Assembly: GCF_015624505.1 (NCBI RefSeq)
Contig: NZ_CP061379.1
Span: 992,001-1,056,000 of the forward strand
Length of the DNA: 64,000 nt
Source: Bradyrhizobium commune
GTDB lineage: Bacteria > Pseudomonadota > Alphaproteobacteria > Rhizobiales > Xanthobacteraceae
Direction of reading: 5' to 3'
Made by a program: the position numbers and the translations under genes. The notes below the pieces were generated by a model that made no database searches, was not told the origin of the DNA, and worked only from the letters and a program-made list of their open reading frames with translations. Shown piece after piece: positions 7,066 through 16,111 of the stretch. Within the stretch, counting starts at the first letter, position 1. Each line of letters opens with the position of its first letter.

Positions 7066-9177
7066 ATGCTGGAAAAGGCTGAAGGCTCCGCAGAGCCTAT
7101 CAAGGTCGAATTCGACAATTTCGAGCACGGTTTTCCGGAAGGCTTTGGCCCGGGCTGGTGGGGCACGCTCGCCTACTGGACCGGCATCGCGTTCGCGACC
7201 TTCCAGCTCTATGTCGCCGCCTTCAACGACCTGCCGAGCCAGGTGGTGCGCGGCGTCCATGTCGGCTTCCTCGTTCTCCTCACCTTCGGCCTGATCGGCA
7301 ATTTCACCGCGAAGAGCAATGTCGGGCGCGCGCTCGGCTGGCTGATCGGCGGCGCGGGTTTCCTCTGCGGGCTCTATCAATGGATCTTCTATGCCGATCT
7401 GATCGCGCGCGACGGCGATCCGACCAGGCTCGACCTCGCGGTCGGCACGCTGCTCGCAGTGCTGATCTTCGAGGGCACGCGGCGGCTGATGGGCGCGGCG
7501 CTGCCGCTGATGTGCGGCGCGTGCCTCGTCTACTGGTTCTTCGGGCAGTATCTGCCGTCGCCGCTCAACCACCGCGGTTATGATTTCGACCAGATCGTCA
7601 CGCATTTGTCGTTCGGCACCGAAGGTTTTTACGGCGTGCCGATCTACGTCTCGGCGACCTACATCTTTCTGTTCATCCTGTTCGGCTCGTTCCTCGAGCG
7701 CGCCGGCATGATCCAGCTCTTCACCGACGTTTCTCTTGGGTTATTCGGCAGGACCCGCGGCGGACCGGCCAAGGTCGCGGTGTTCGCCTCGGGCATGATG
7801 GGCACGATCTCCGGCTCGGGCGTCGCCAACGTCGTCACCGTCGGCCAGTTCACGATTCCGCTGATGATCCGGTTCGGCTATCGCCGCGCCTTTGCCGCCG
7901 GCGTCGAGGCCACCGCCTCGATGGGCGGACAGATCATGCCGCCGGTGATGGGCGCGGTCGCCTTCATCATGGCGGAAACGCTTGGCGTCCAATACTCGGA
8001 GATCGTGAAAGCGGCGGCGATCCCCGCGATCCTCTACTTCGCCTCCGCGTTCTGGATGGTGCATCTGGAGGCCGGCAAGCATGGCCTGACCGGCATGAAG
8101 CGTTCGGAAACGCCGAGTGCCTGGAAGGCGCTGGTGAATGGATGGTATCTCGTGCTGCCGCTTGCGGCACTCGTCTACATGCTGTTCGAGGGCTTTACGC
8201 CGCTTTATGCCGGCAGCATGGGGCTGGCGCTCACGGTGGCGCTGATTTTAGGCGCGAGCATCACGGCAGGCCTGCCAACCACGGTCATTCGCTATGTCTT
8301 CTGGATCGGCCTCGCACTCGTCGTCGCCGCGCTCTCGCACGACGGCTTGCAGATCGTCCCGGTCGCCTGCGTCGTTTTCGGGCTCATCCTGATCGCGGCC
8401 TTCGTGCGCGGCGGTCTCGCGGCATTGCGCTCCTGCCGCGACTCGCTTGCCGAAAGCGCGAAGTCCGCCATCACCGTCGGCATGGCCTGCGCCATCGTCG
8501 GCGTCATCATCGGCATGATGTCGCAGACCGGCGTCGGCACCATCTTCGGCAGCTGGGTGATCGGGCTCGGCGAGAAGAGCCTGTTCCTGGCGCTGATCAT
8601 GACCATGCTGCTGTCGATCCTGCTCGGCACGGGCATCCCGACGATTCCGACCTACATCATCACCGCCGCGCTCGCCGCACCGGCGCTGGCAAAGTTAGGG
8701 GTGCCGCTGATCGCGAGCCACATGTTCGCGTTCTACTACGGCATCATGGCCGACCTCTCGCCGCCGGTAGCGCTGGCCGCACTCGCGGCCGCACCGATCG
8801 CCAAGGAGAATCCGGACAAGATCGGCTGGGAGGCGATGCGCATCGCGCTCGCCGGCTACGTCATTCCCTTCATCTTCGTCTATTCGCCGGCACTGATGCT
8901 GCAGGCCGGCGATCCCATGGCGGCAAAACTCGGCTTCTACGGCGCGGTCGCGCTCGCGAGCTTCAAGGCGCTGGTGGCAATCGCGCTGTTCGGCATGGTG
9001 GCGATCGGCTTCCTGTTCACGCGGCTGACGCTGATCGAGCGCCTGGTCGCGCTCGGCGCCGCAATGTGCCTGCTCGGCGACTTCGCGTTCAGCGACACAG
9101 CCGGCTTCGTGCTCTCCGCCGGCCTGGTGCTGTGGCAGTGGCGGCAGCGCTCGCCGGCGACCGTCGAGGCGGTGTGA
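7066..9177 (+). CDS. Fused TRAP transporter permease (DctQ-DctM type)
   Basis: 703 residues with about 16-18 hydrophobic segments. The N-terminal third corresponds to the small DctQ-like subunit and the rest to the large DctM-like channel, as is usual for TAXI systems. Conserved stretches include ASGMMGTISGSGVANVVTVG (near 243-262) followed by GYRRAFAAGVEATAS and GQIMPPVMGAVAF, and a second related motif GTGIPTIPTYIITAA that reflects the internal repeat. Inner-membrane, ion-gradient-driven uptake of an organic acid. ATG 7066 lacks a strong ribosome-binding site. Its stop overlaps the next start by four bases. Confidence 0.93.
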   Translation: MLEKAEGSAEPIKVEFDNFEHGFPEGFGPGWWGTLAYWTGIAFATFQLYVAAFNDLPSQVVRGVHVGFLVLLTFGLIGNFTAKSNVGRALGWLIGGAGFLCGLYQWIFYADLIARDGDPTRLDLAVGTLLAVLIFEGTRRLMGAALPLMCGACLVYWFFGQYLPSPLNHRGYDFDQIVTHLSFGTEGFYGVPIYVSATYIFLFILFGSFLERAGMIQLFTDVSLGLFGRTRGGPAKVAVFASGMMGTISGSGVANVVTVGQFTIPLMIRFGYRRAFAAGVEATASMGGQIMPPVMGAVAFIMAETLGVQYSEIVKAAAIPAILYFASAFWMVHLEAGKHGLTGMKRSETPSAWKALVNGWYLVLPLAALVYMLFEGFTPLYAGSMGLALTVALILGASITAGLPTTVIRYVFWIGLALVVAALSHDGLQIVPVACVVFGLILIAAFVRGGLAALRSCRDSLAESAKSAITVGMACAIVGVIIGMMSQTGVGTIFGSWVIGLGEKSLFLALIMTMLLSILLGTGIPTIPTYIITAALAAPALAKLGVPLIASHMFAFYYGIMADLSPPVALAALAAAPIAKENPDKIGWEAMRIALAGYVIPFIFVYSPALMLQAGDPMAAKLGFYGAVALASFKALVAIALFGMVAIGFLFTRLTLIERLVALGAAMCLLGDFAFSDTAGFVLSAGLVLWQWRQRSPATVEAV

Positions 9178-9557
9178 GCCTCTGCTTCGCAACAGCCAGC
9201 GGCGTGAAGGCGCTGGCCTTGTCCGCGTTCACGCTGGTGTGGACGCATTCGATCGCGAAGGTCGACTGGCAGGAGGACTGGCGCGTCACCCCGGCCGGCC
9301 TCGAACTGGTGCAGGCCCGCGTCAAGGGCACCGGCCCCGGCATGGAGCCGCCGCCGGAGGCGCGGCTGGTCGATGGCTGGTTTCAGTGGAAGCCTGCGCG
9401 CGCGCCGATGCCGGAGGTGGTGCTGGGTAATTCCGGCGCGGCGGGAGAATGGCGGTTGTGCCATGACGGACAGTGCCGGACTCTTTCAGAGATTGTCGGG
9501 CATCCCATCGGTGCTAACTTGACGACGATGAAGATCTGCGACGAACAGCAGAAATAA
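9174..9557 (+). CDS. DUF1850 protein of the TAXI-TRAP system
   Basis: A 127-residue product starting at GTG 9174, inside the last codons of the permease gene (GTGA overlap), which implies translational coupling. The N-terminus (VSLCFATASGVKALALSAFTL) is hydrophobic and may be a signal or anchor. The following segment contains WTHSIAKVDWQEDW, the Thr-His-Ser-x-x-Lys...Glu-Asp pattern of DUF1850 proteins, which are found beside TAXI-TRAP permeases. Probably an extracytoplasmic accessory factor; its biochemical role is not known. Confidence 0.85.
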   Translation: MSLCFATASGVKALALSAFTLVWTHSIAKVDWQEDWRVTPAGLELVQARVKGTGPGMEPPPEARLVDGWFQWKPARAPMPEVVLGNSGAAGEWRLCHDGQCRTLSEIVGHPIGANLTTMKICDEQQK

Positions 9558-9569
9558 GGGAGAAACGCG

Positions 9570-10376
9570 ATGGACCGGCTCAAGGGCAAGGTTGCGATGG
9601 TGGTGGGCGCCGGCTCGATCGGGCCGGGCTGGGGCAATGGCAAGGCGACCGCGGTGACCTTTGCGCGTGAGGGCGCGCAGGTGTTTTGCGTCGATCGCAA
9701 CGGTGCCGCTGCCGAGGAGACCGCGAAGATCATCGCTGGCGAAGGCGGCAAGGCGACCGCGTTCACCGCCGACGTCTCGCGGGCTGCCGAGATCGAGGCG
9801 ATGGTCGCAGCGTGCCTCAAGGCCTACGGCCGTATCGACGTGCTCGACAACAATGTTGGCATCGCCGAGATGGGCAGCGTGGTCGAGGTGACCGAGGAGA
9901 GCTGGGACCGCGTCTTCTCCGTCAACCTCAAGAGCGCCTATTTTGCCATGAAGCACGTCATTCCCGTGATGGTGAAGCAGGGCGGCGGCTCGATCATCAA
10001 CATCTCCTCGATCGCCTCGATCCGCCACATGGGCATCTCCTACGTCACCTACGGCACCTCGAAGGCCGCGATGAACCAGATGACGCGCACCACCGCGATC
10101 GAGTTTGCGCGCCATCATGTCCGTGTGAATGCGATCCTGCCCGGCCTGATGAAGACCCCGATGGTCGAGCATTCCGCAGGCCTTGCCGCCAGCTACGCCA
10201 AGGGCGACGTCGAAGCGATGTGGCGCGCCCGCGACGCGCAGGTGCCGATGGGCCATATGGGCGAGGCCTGGGACGTCGCCAACGCCGCGCTGTTTCTGGC
10301 GTCGGACGAGTCGAAATATGTGACGGGGATCGAGCTCGTGGTCGACGGCGGGATCACGTGCAAGGCGGGAGCTTGA
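9570..10376 (+). CDS. Short-chain dehydrogenase/reductase
   Basis: A 268-residue Rossmann-fold oxidoreductase. The catalytic Tyr-x-x-x-Lys is seen in YGTSK near residue 165-169, Ser in NISSIAS, and the C-terminus ends in the usual VVDGGITCKAG. The cofactor loop reads GAGSIGPGWGNG (13-24), longer than the standard TGxxxGxG, and the following NNAG motif is NNVG; both are features of a distinct SDR subgroup. GGGAGA ribosome-binding site upstream. It follows the TRAP module by 12 bases, so it may act on the compound imported by it; that is inference. Confidence 0.9.
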   Translation: MDRLKGKVAMVVGAGSIGPGWGNGKATAVTFAREGAQVFCVDRNGAAAEETAKIIAGEGGKATAFTADVSRAAEIEAMVAACLKAYGRIDVLDNNVGIAEMGSVVEVTEESWDRVFSVNLKSAYFAMKHVIPVMVKQGGGSIINISSIASIRHMGISYVTYGTSKAAMNQMTRTTAIEFARHHVRVNAILPGLMKTPMVEHSAGLAASYAKGDVEAMWRARDAQVPMGHMGEAWDVANAALFLASDESKYVTGIELVVDGGITCKAGA

Positions 10377-10410
10377 CCTGTCGTTCCTGCGCAGGCCGGG
10401 ACGACAATAG

Positions 10411-11955
10411 CTATCCACCAGCGCTCAGCTCCGCCCGATCGAGCTCCTCCTCCAGCCGGTGAAACGCGTCGTCGCCGATTACTTCGGTGGCGCGGAGATC
10501 GAAGATCGATTTGCGCGCGGCCGCGATGGCGCGGCGGCGCAGCGGATCGGCGGGCAATTCGCCGTTGGCGATGCCACCGTGCGGATTGTCGTCGGCCTGC
10601 ATCAGGATGGCGCGATATTCGAGCCGCAGGATTTCGGCTTCCTCCGACGGATCGTCCTCGATCGCATCGAGCCCGGCGCGATAAGCGATCGCGCGGGCGC
10701 GCGCGACCTCGATGCCGACGGGATCGTCGGCCTTGAGGCCGAATGCCAGGATCAATGGCCGCAGCGTCAGGCCCTGGATCACCAGCGAGCCCAGTACCAC
10801 CGCAAAGGCGATGAAGACGATGAAGTCGCGATAGGGAAAGTGTTCCGGCAGCGCGAAGGCGGTGGCGAGCGTCACCAGGCCGCGCATGCCGCACCAGGAG
10901 ATGATGAGGCCGCCCGTCGGCGAAGCCACCTGCTTCGGGTCCTTGGGGTGATAGAGGTCCTGCGCGATCAGCACGCGCAGCGTGGTACGGTAGAACGTGA
11001 TCCAGGCCATCCGTACCAGGATCACGGTCAGCAGGATCCAGGCCGCCGCCACGCAATATTCCCAGCGCACATCCGCGTCCAGGCGCGTCCAGATCGGCCG
11101 CATCTGCATGCCGATCAGCATGAAGGCGAGCACGTTGAGCACGAACACCGTCGTCTCCCACACGGCATAGGACGGCACGCGCAGTCGCGCTGGCATGCGC
11201 TCCCCCGCCGTGCGCGCGATGGTGATGGCGTAGACGACGATGGTGAGGATGCCGGAGAGGCCGAGATGCTCGGCGGCGATCCAGATCATGAAGGTGGTGG
11301 CGAATTGCACGATGATCGCGCTCGGCACTTCTCTCACGCGCTCCAAGATGGGCGGGACGATGCGTGCGGCGAGCAGTCCGCCCAATACGCTGCCGACCAG
11401 CCCGAGCGCAATCGTCGGCGCGACCTCACTCCATTTGAGGTGCTCCATGACGACGGCGCCGACCGCGATGCGATAGATCAGAAGCGCGCTCGCATCGTTG
11501 AGCAGGCTCTCGCCCTCCAACACCTTGACCATGCGGTAGGGCAGCTTCACCTGGCTCAGGATCGCGACCGCGGCCGCTGCATCCGGCGGTGCCACGATCG
11601 CACCGAGCGCCACCGCCGCGGCCCAGGGCATGTCCGGGAACAGCCGGTGCGCGACAGAGGCGACGCCGATTGTGGTCAGCCCGACCGCGGCCACCACCAG
11701 CGTCGAGACTGGAACCCAGTTGTTGCGCAAGTCGCGCAGTGAGGTGTCGAAGGCGGCGTCAAGCAGCACCGGTGCGACAAAAAGCGCCAGCGCCAGGTCC
11801 GGCTCCAGCGTCCAGGACGGGCTGTTCGGCACGAAAGCGATCAGTGCGCCGCCGATCGCGAGAAAGGTCGGGTAGGGGACCTTGATCCGCCGCGCCAGCG
11901 CCGATAAGGCAACGGCGCCGAGCAGGAGCGCGATGATCCATTCGAATGTCGACAC
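10411..11955 (-). CDS. Na+/H+ antiporter, CPA1 family
   Basis: 514 residues from GTG 11955 (VSTFEWIIALLLG), chosen because AGGGA lies about six bases before it and the frame upstream is not membrane-like. About 12 transmembrane segments. Conserved features include LFVAPVLLDAAFDT, IVAPPDAAAAVAI (the Asp of the ion-binding helix), LLNDASALLIYRIA and WCGMRGLVTLATAFALP. After residue about 400 comes a hydrophilic tail (IEDDPSEEAEILRLEYRAIL) that is cytoplasmic. Exchanges cytoplasmic Na+ (or K+) for external H+ in pH and salt homeostasis. Convergent with the SDR gene. Confidence 0.92.
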   Translation of the reverse strand: MSTFEWIIALLLGAVALSALARRIKVPYPTFLAIGGALIAFVPNSPSWTLEPDLALALFVAPVLLDAAFDTSLRDLRNNWVPVSTLVVAAVGLTTIGVASVAHRLFPDMPWAAAVALGAIVAPPDAAAAVAILSQVKLPYRMVKVLEGESLLNDASALLIYRIAVGAVVMEHLKWSEVAPTIALGLVGSVLGGLLAARIVPPILERVREVPSAIIVQFATTFMIWIAAEHLGLSGILTIVVYAITIARTAGERMPARLRVPSYAVWETTVFVLNVLAFMLIGMQMRPIWTRLDADVRWEYCVAAAWILLTVILVRMAWITFYRTTLRVLIAQDLYHPKDPKQVASPTGGLIISWCGMRGLVTLATAFALPEHFPYRDFIVFIAFAVVLGSLVIQGLTLRPLILAFGLKADDPVGIEVARARAIAYRAGLDAIEDDPSEEAEILRLEYRAILMQADDNPHGGIANGELPADPLRRRAIAAARKSIFDLRATEVIGDDAFHRLEEELDRAELSAGG

Positions 11956-12059
11956 GACGATCCCTGAACACAGATTTGAGCGACGCCACAAGCTAGCATC
12001 AATCCGGCCGTATGATGGATAGTGTGGCTCCAAGGCAAGAACTTCCGGCTGCAACAAGC

Positions 12060-12815
12060 ATGCGTTTTCGTAATCTCATTCAATTCTCAGTTGCCGCGGC
12101 GCTCTCAGCGCTGTTGCCCGGTGCGGCCGATGCGGCGACCGGCGGCGAACCGGCGCAGGTCGATATCGCGTCGTGCCTCGCTGCTGCGGCTGCCGATGAT
12201 ATGGACAAGGCAGGTTCGGCCTGTGCCGCGGTCATCGACAATGAGAAGACCGCCAGGCCCGATTTGATCAAGGCGCTGATCGCGCGCGGCGCGCTCTATG
12301 CGCGGCACGATCAGGTCGACCGCGCCATTGCCGATGACAGCCGCGCTCTTTTGCTCGATCCCTCGCTCGCCGACCTCTTCAACACGCGCGGCGAGCTCTG
12401 GCTGAAGAAGGGCGACCGGCCCAAGGCGGTGCAGGATTTCGGCGCGGCGCTCCGGATCGATCCGAACCACGAGAAGGCCAAGGCCAATCACAAGGCGCTC
12501 TCGCGCGAACTCGAGCGCATCGGCGCGCAGATGGCGGTCGCCGGCAAGCCCAGCTTCAATTGCGCGAGCGCGCGCCGTCCGGTCGAGAAGGCGATCTGCG
12601 CCAACCGCGAGCTCGCCGATCTCGACCGCGAGGTCTACGCCGCCAACGCGCGCGTGCTGCGCGAAGCGGGCAACGCAAGCGAGGCGAAAGCGCTCCAGCG
12701 TGAGCAGGACGATTTTGTTGCACGCAGGAATGCGGGATTTGGGCGTCCCGGCTACGATCTGAAGAAGGCGATGCAGGACAGGCTGCAGAAGCTGAACGGA
12801 GTGGACGGGTATTAG
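12060..12815 (+). CDS. Secreted TPR protein with a C-terminal LprI-like domain
   Basis: 251 residues from ATG 12060; the in-frame codons upstream would place extra residues before a clean signal peptide (MRFRNLIQFSVAAALSALLPGAADAA). Two or three tetratricopeptide units occupy about 55-150 (ALIARGALYARHDQVDRAIADDSRALLLDPS). The C-terminal part, FNCASARRPVEKAICANRELADLD, matches the pattern of the LprI/DUF1311 domain (FDC...VEKxIC...LAxLD), whose prototype inhibits lysozyme in mycobacteria. Periplasmic. The domain fusion is common in rhizobia; a lysozyme-related role is inference only. Confidence 0.8.
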   Translation: MRFRNLIQFSVAAALSALLPGAADAATGGEPAQVDIASCLAAAAADDMDKAGSACAAVIDNEKTARPDLIKALIARGALYARHDQVDRAIADDSRALLLDPSLADLFNTRGELWLKKGDRPKAVQDFGAALRIDPNHEKAKANHKALSRELERIGAQMAVAGKPSFNCASARRPVEKAICANRELADLDREVYAANARVLREAGNASEAKALQREQDDFVARRNAGFGRPGYDLKKAMQDRLQKLNGVDGY

Positions 12816-12823
12816 TCGCGTAC

Positions 12824-12857
12824 TTCCCCCTCTCCCCGCAGGCGGGGAGAGGGGGAA
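12824..12857. terminator. 15-bp perfect hairpin between the TPR and propionyl-CoA synthetase genes
   Basis: Arms 12824-12838 and 12843-12857 are perfectly complementary (TTCCCCCTCTCCCCG) with a CAGG loop. It begins nine bases after the TPR stop. There is no T-run, so it may be a repeat element that acts as a barrier or stabiliser rather than a classical terminator. Confidence 0.55.
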
Positions 12858-12962
12858 CTACAGCATCCTTTTCAGCTTGAACCGCGGCCCGTTCCCGGGA
12901 AAATAGCGCCCAAACGAGGCCGGCACTTGATCTGGCCAATCAAGGGAATGGGAGCGCGGGAA

Positions 12963-14873
12963 ATGAATGTCCAGGGGAAGAGCCATTATCACGAGGTCCA
13001 TGCGCGCTCGCTGGCCGATCCCGCGGGCTTCTGGGCCGAGGCGGCCAAGGAGATCGACTGGTTCGAGCCGCCAAAGATGGTCTTCGATCCCAGACAGGGC
13101 GTTTACGGCCGCTGGTTTACCGGCGGCGTCGTCAACACCTGCTACAACGCGCTCGACCGCCATGTCGAACGCGGTCGCGCCGGCCAGGTGGCGCTGATCC
13201 ATGATTCGCCGCTGACCAATTCGGTCACGAAATTCACTTATGCCGAGCTGCTCGCCGAAGTACAGGCGCTCGCCGCCATCATGCAGGATTTCGGCGTCGC
13301 CAAGGGCGACCGCGTCATCCTCTATATGCCGATGGTGCCGGAGGCCGTGGTCGCGATGCTCGCCTGTGCGCGCATCGGTGCGGTGCATTCGGTGGTGTTC
13401 GGCGGCTTTGCGGCGAAGGAGCTCGCCACCCGCATCGACGATGCGCAGCCAAAACTCATTCTCTCCGCGAGCTGCGGCATCGAGCCCGGTCGCATCGTGC
13501 AATACAAGCCGCTGCTCGACGAGGCGATCAGGCTCGCGAATGCCAAGCCGAAGGCCTGCATCGTGCTGCAACGTCCGCAGCTCGTCTGCGACCTCACGCC
13601 CGGCCGCGACTACGATTGGGCGAGCCTGCGCCGCAAGGCGATGAACGACGGCAAGAAGGCCGCATGCGTGCCGGTTGCCGCAACGGACCCGCTCTACATC
13701 CTCTACACCTCAGGCACGACCGGCATCCCCAAGGGCGTGGTGCGCGACAATGGCGGCCATCTGGTTGCGGTGAAATGGTCGATGTTCAACCTCTATGGCG
13801 TCAAGCCGGGCGAGGTCTGGTGGTGCGGCTCCGACATCGGCTGGGTGGTCGGCCACAGCTACATCATCTACGGCCCGCTGCTGCATGGCGCGATCTCGAT
13901 CATGTATGAGGGCAAGCCGGTCGGCACACCCGACGCCGGTGCGTTCTGGCGCGTGATCAGCGAGCACAAGGCGGTCGCCTTGTTCACAGCGCCGACGGCG
14001 TTCCGCGCGATCAGGAAGGAGGATCCGGAAGGCAAGTTCATCCGGCAATACGATCTCTCCAAATTCCGCACGTTGTTCCTCGCCGGCGAGCGCGCCGATC
14101 CGCCGACGGTGGAGTGGGCGGAGCAGCAGTTGAAGGTGCCGGTGATCGATCATTGGTGGCAGACCGAGACCGGCTGGTGCATCGCCGGCAATCCGGTTGG
14201 CCTGGGAATGCTGCCGGTGAAGCACGGCTCTCCGACGGTGCCGATGCCGGGCTACCAGGTCGACGTTGTGGATGAGGCAGCGAAGCCAGTGCCCGCGAAC
14301 ACCATGGGCTCGATAGTGATAAAACTGCCGATGCCGCCGGGCTGCCTGCCGACGCTGTGGAATCAGGATGCGCGCTTCAGGGAAGCCTATCTCAGCGAAT
14401 TCCCCGGCTACTACAAGACCTCGGATGCCGGCTACAAGGACGAGGACGGCTATGTCTTCGTGATGGGCCGCACCGACGACATCATCAATGTCGCCGGCCA
14501 TCGTCTCTCCACCGGCGGCATGGAGGAGATCCTGGCCTCGCATCCCGATGTCGCCGAATGCGCCGTGCTCGGCATCAAGGACGCGATCAAGGGCGAGGTG
14601 CCCTGCGGCTTCCTCGTGCTCAAGGCCGGCGTGAAGCGCCCGCCCGCCGAGATAGAGAAGGAGATCATCGCGCTGGTCCGCGACCGGCTCGGGCCCGTCG
14701 CTGCGTTCAAGCTCGCCATCACCGTCGGCCGCCTGCCCAAAACGCGCTCAGGGAAGATCCTGCGCGGTACCATCAAGAAGATCGCCGACGGCGAAGCCTG
14801 GACCATGCCGGCGACGATCGAGGACCCCAAGGTGCTGGACGAGATCGGCGAGGCGTTGAAGGGGAGGGTGTGA
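12963..14873 (+). CDS. prpE: Propionyl-CoA synthetase
   Basis: A 636-residue cytoplasmic acyl-CoA synthetase that activates propionate with ATP and CoA. The N-terminal region (NTCYNALDRHVERGRAGQ) is the ACAS-N domain; the P-loop YTSGTTGIPKG begins at residue 248, HWWQTETGW gives the adenylate-binding motif, and the C-terminal Lys598 (in RSGK) is the conserved adenylation and acetylation-regulated Lys. The GSDIGWVVGHSYIIYGPLLHG stretch separates it from acetyl-CoA synthetases and fits PrpE. ATG 12963 has GGAG about nine bases upstream. Acetoacetyl- or acetyl-CoA synthetase are less likely alternatives. Confidence 0.88.
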   Translation: MNVQGKSHYHEVHARSLADPAGFWAEAAKEIDWFEPPKMVFDPRQGVYGRWFTGGVVNTCYNALDRHVERGRAGQVALIHDSPLTNSVTKFTYAELLAEVQALAAIMQDFGVAKGDRVILYMPMVPEAVVAMLACARIGAVHSVVFGGFAAKELATRIDDAQPKLILSASCGIEPGRIVQYKPLLDEAIRLANAKPKACIVLQRPQLVCDLTPGRDYDWASLRRKAMNDGKKAACVPVAATDPLYILYTSGTTGIPKGVVRDNGGHLVAVKWSMFNLYGVKPGEVWWCGSDIGWVVGHSYIIYGPLLHGAISIMYEGKPVGTPDAGAFWRVISEHKAVALFTAPTAFRAIRKEDPEGKFIRQYDLSKFRTLFLAGERADPPTVEWAEQQLKVPVIDHWWQTETGWCIAGNPVGLGMLPVKHGSPTVPMPGYQVDVVDEAAKPVPANTMGSIVIKLPMPPGCLPTLWNQDARFREAYLSEFPGYYKTSDAGYKDEDGYVFVMGRTDDIINVAGHRLSTGGMEEILASHPDVAECAVLGIKDAIKGEVPCGFLVLKAGVKRPPAEIEKEIIALVRDRLGPVAAFKLAITVGRLPKTRSGKILRGTIKKIADGEAWTMPATIEDPKVLDEIGEALKGRV

Positions 14874-14942
14874 GGCGAGCCCTGCGGACTTACATTTTCC
14901 TCATTCCGCGCTAAACAGGGCCGGCCCAACCGAGGACCCTTG

Positions 14943-15212
14943 ATGCCGCTCACCACCGCGCCACGCCTGCTTGCAGCAGTCCTGTTCGCCATCGCGCTCT
15001 CCGCCTGCTCGGCGCGTTACCAGACGCCGGTGGCGATGGGCGGTGATGACGACAACGCGGTGTGCCTGAGCCGCGGTTACGCGGCTGGCTCGCCGGAATA
15101 CGTGGCTTGCCGCAAGGACCGCGACGTCCAACGCAACGCCGCGATCTCCCGCGCCGACAGCCGCCAGCGCGATCTCGGCGAATACATGCTGAATCATCCG
15201 GAGCGGCCGTAA
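14943..15212 (+). CDS. Small putative lipoprotein
   Basis: An 89-residue protein from ATG 14943 with AGGACC upstream. Residues 1-22 form a lipoprotein signal whose lipobox is LSAC, followed by SARYQTPV. Two more Cys residues (AVCLSRGYAAGSPEYVACRKD) resemble a pattern seen in many small rhizobial outer-membrane lipoproteins. Function unknown. It lies downstream of prpE on the same strand, 69 bases away. Confidence 0.7.
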   Translation: MPLTTAPRLLAAVLFAIALSACSARYQTPVAMGGDDDNAVCLSRGYAAGSPEYVACRKDRDVQRNAAISRADSRQRDLGEYMLNHPERP

Positions 15213-15219
15213 GCCGTCG

Positions 15220-15265
15220 CCAAAGTCCGTTGCCCGGATGCAGCTGCGCTCCATCCAGGCTACGA
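15220..15265. repeat. Short GCCCGGATG...CATCCAGGCTAC repeat
   Basis: TTGCCCGGATGCAGCTGCGCTCCATCCAGGCTACG forms an imperfect hairpin; CCCGGATG...CATCC(A/G)GGCTACG elements are a common rhizobial intergenic repeat. It lies between the small lipoprotein gene and the trcR terminator. Confidence 0.5.
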
Positions 15266-15273
15266 TTGTTCGG

Positions 15274-15306
15274 AAAACAAAAACGCGGCAGGTTGCCCCG
15301 CCGCGC
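15274..15306 (-). terminator. Rho-independent terminator of trcR
   Basis: Read on the minus strand, CGCGGC and GCCGCG pair around a ten-base loop and are followed directly by TTTTTGTTTT. It lies 32 bases beyond the trcR stop. Confidence 0.75.
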
Positions 15307-15337
15307 TTGCATTCGATCGCAAAACGAAGAGCGAGGA

Positions 15338-16033
15338 TTACTCCTCCTCTTCCTCCTGCTTCTTGCCGCCGAGCGTCTTGAGCTTGGCGAACACGGCGTC
15401 GACGTTGAGGTCGTCGCTGGACTTCTCCGCCGGCTCGTACTCGTCCTTCTTGGTGGTCTCGGAGGCCGGCAGCAGTGTCGCGCCGCCATAGGCTGCGTCG
15501 ATCGGCTTTTCCTTGGCCGCGCGCGCCACCTCGAAATCGAGCTCCATCTGCGCGCAGAGACCGAGCGTCACCGGATCGATCGGCGTCAGCTGGGACGTGT
15601 TCCAGTGGGTGCGGTCGCGCACGCTGGCAATCGTGCTCTTGGTGGTGCCGACCAGGCGCATGATCTGGGCATCCTTGAGCTCGGCGTGATTGCGCAACAG
15701 CCAGAGGATGGCACTCGGGCGCTCGTGACGGCGCGACACCGGGGTGTAGCGCGGGCCCTTGCGCTTGGGCTGGGGCGGCAGCACGACCTTGCTCTCCTGG
15801 AGACGGAGCCGGTAGTCCTGGTTCTTCTCGCCCTTCTCGATCTCCTCGCGGGTTAGCTGGCCGTTCGAAATCGGGTCCGAGCCCTTGATGCCCTGGGCGG
15901 CATCACCATCGGCGATCGCGCGCACCTCGAGGGGGTGCATCTTGGTGAAATCGGCGACCTGGTCGAAGGTCAGCGCGGTGTTGTCGAGCAGCCAGACGGC
16001 GGTCGCCTTGGGCATCAGCGGTGCGTTGCTCAT
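15338..16033 (-). CDS. trcR: Cell-cycle transcriptional regulator TrcR (DUF1013)
   Basis: A 231-residue DUF1013 protein, the family of the alphaproteobacterial TrcR regulator described in Caulobacter-type cell-cycle networks. Two helix-turn-helix-like halves can be seen: AVWLLDNTALTFDQVADFTKMHPLEVRAIADG near residue 12, and AILWLLRNHAELKDAQIMRLVGTTKSTIASVRDR near 105. A run of Glu closes the protein. ATG 16033 has a strong AAGGAGA site, so it is preferred to a GTG/TTG upstream. Cytoplasmic, DNA binding expected. Divergent from ispH. Confidence 0.88.
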   Translation of the reverse strand: MSNAPLMPKATAVWLLDNTALTFDQVADFTKMHPLEVRAIADGDAAQGIKGSDPISNGQLTREEIEKGEKNQDYRLRLQESKVVLPPQPKRKGPRYTPVSRRHERPSAILWLLRNHAELKDAQIMRLVGTTKSTIASVRDRTHWNTSQLTPIDPVTLGLCAQMELDFEVARAAKEKPIDAAYGGATLLPASETTKKDEYEPAEKSSDDLNVDAVFAKLKTLGGKKQEEEEE

Positions 16034-16111
16034 GGCAAATCTCCTTTGTGCTTCGCCCACCCCTTTTGGAGGCGAAGCCGGTGGTCATCAGCGATGACTG
16101 GGAATTCGCGC

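Noticed and set aside
10459..11742. A 427-codon plus frame opposite the Na+/H+ antiporter
   Set aside because: The minus frame has about 12 transmembrane helices and conserved antiporter motifs; the plus frame is a low-complexity Asp/Arg/His sequence.
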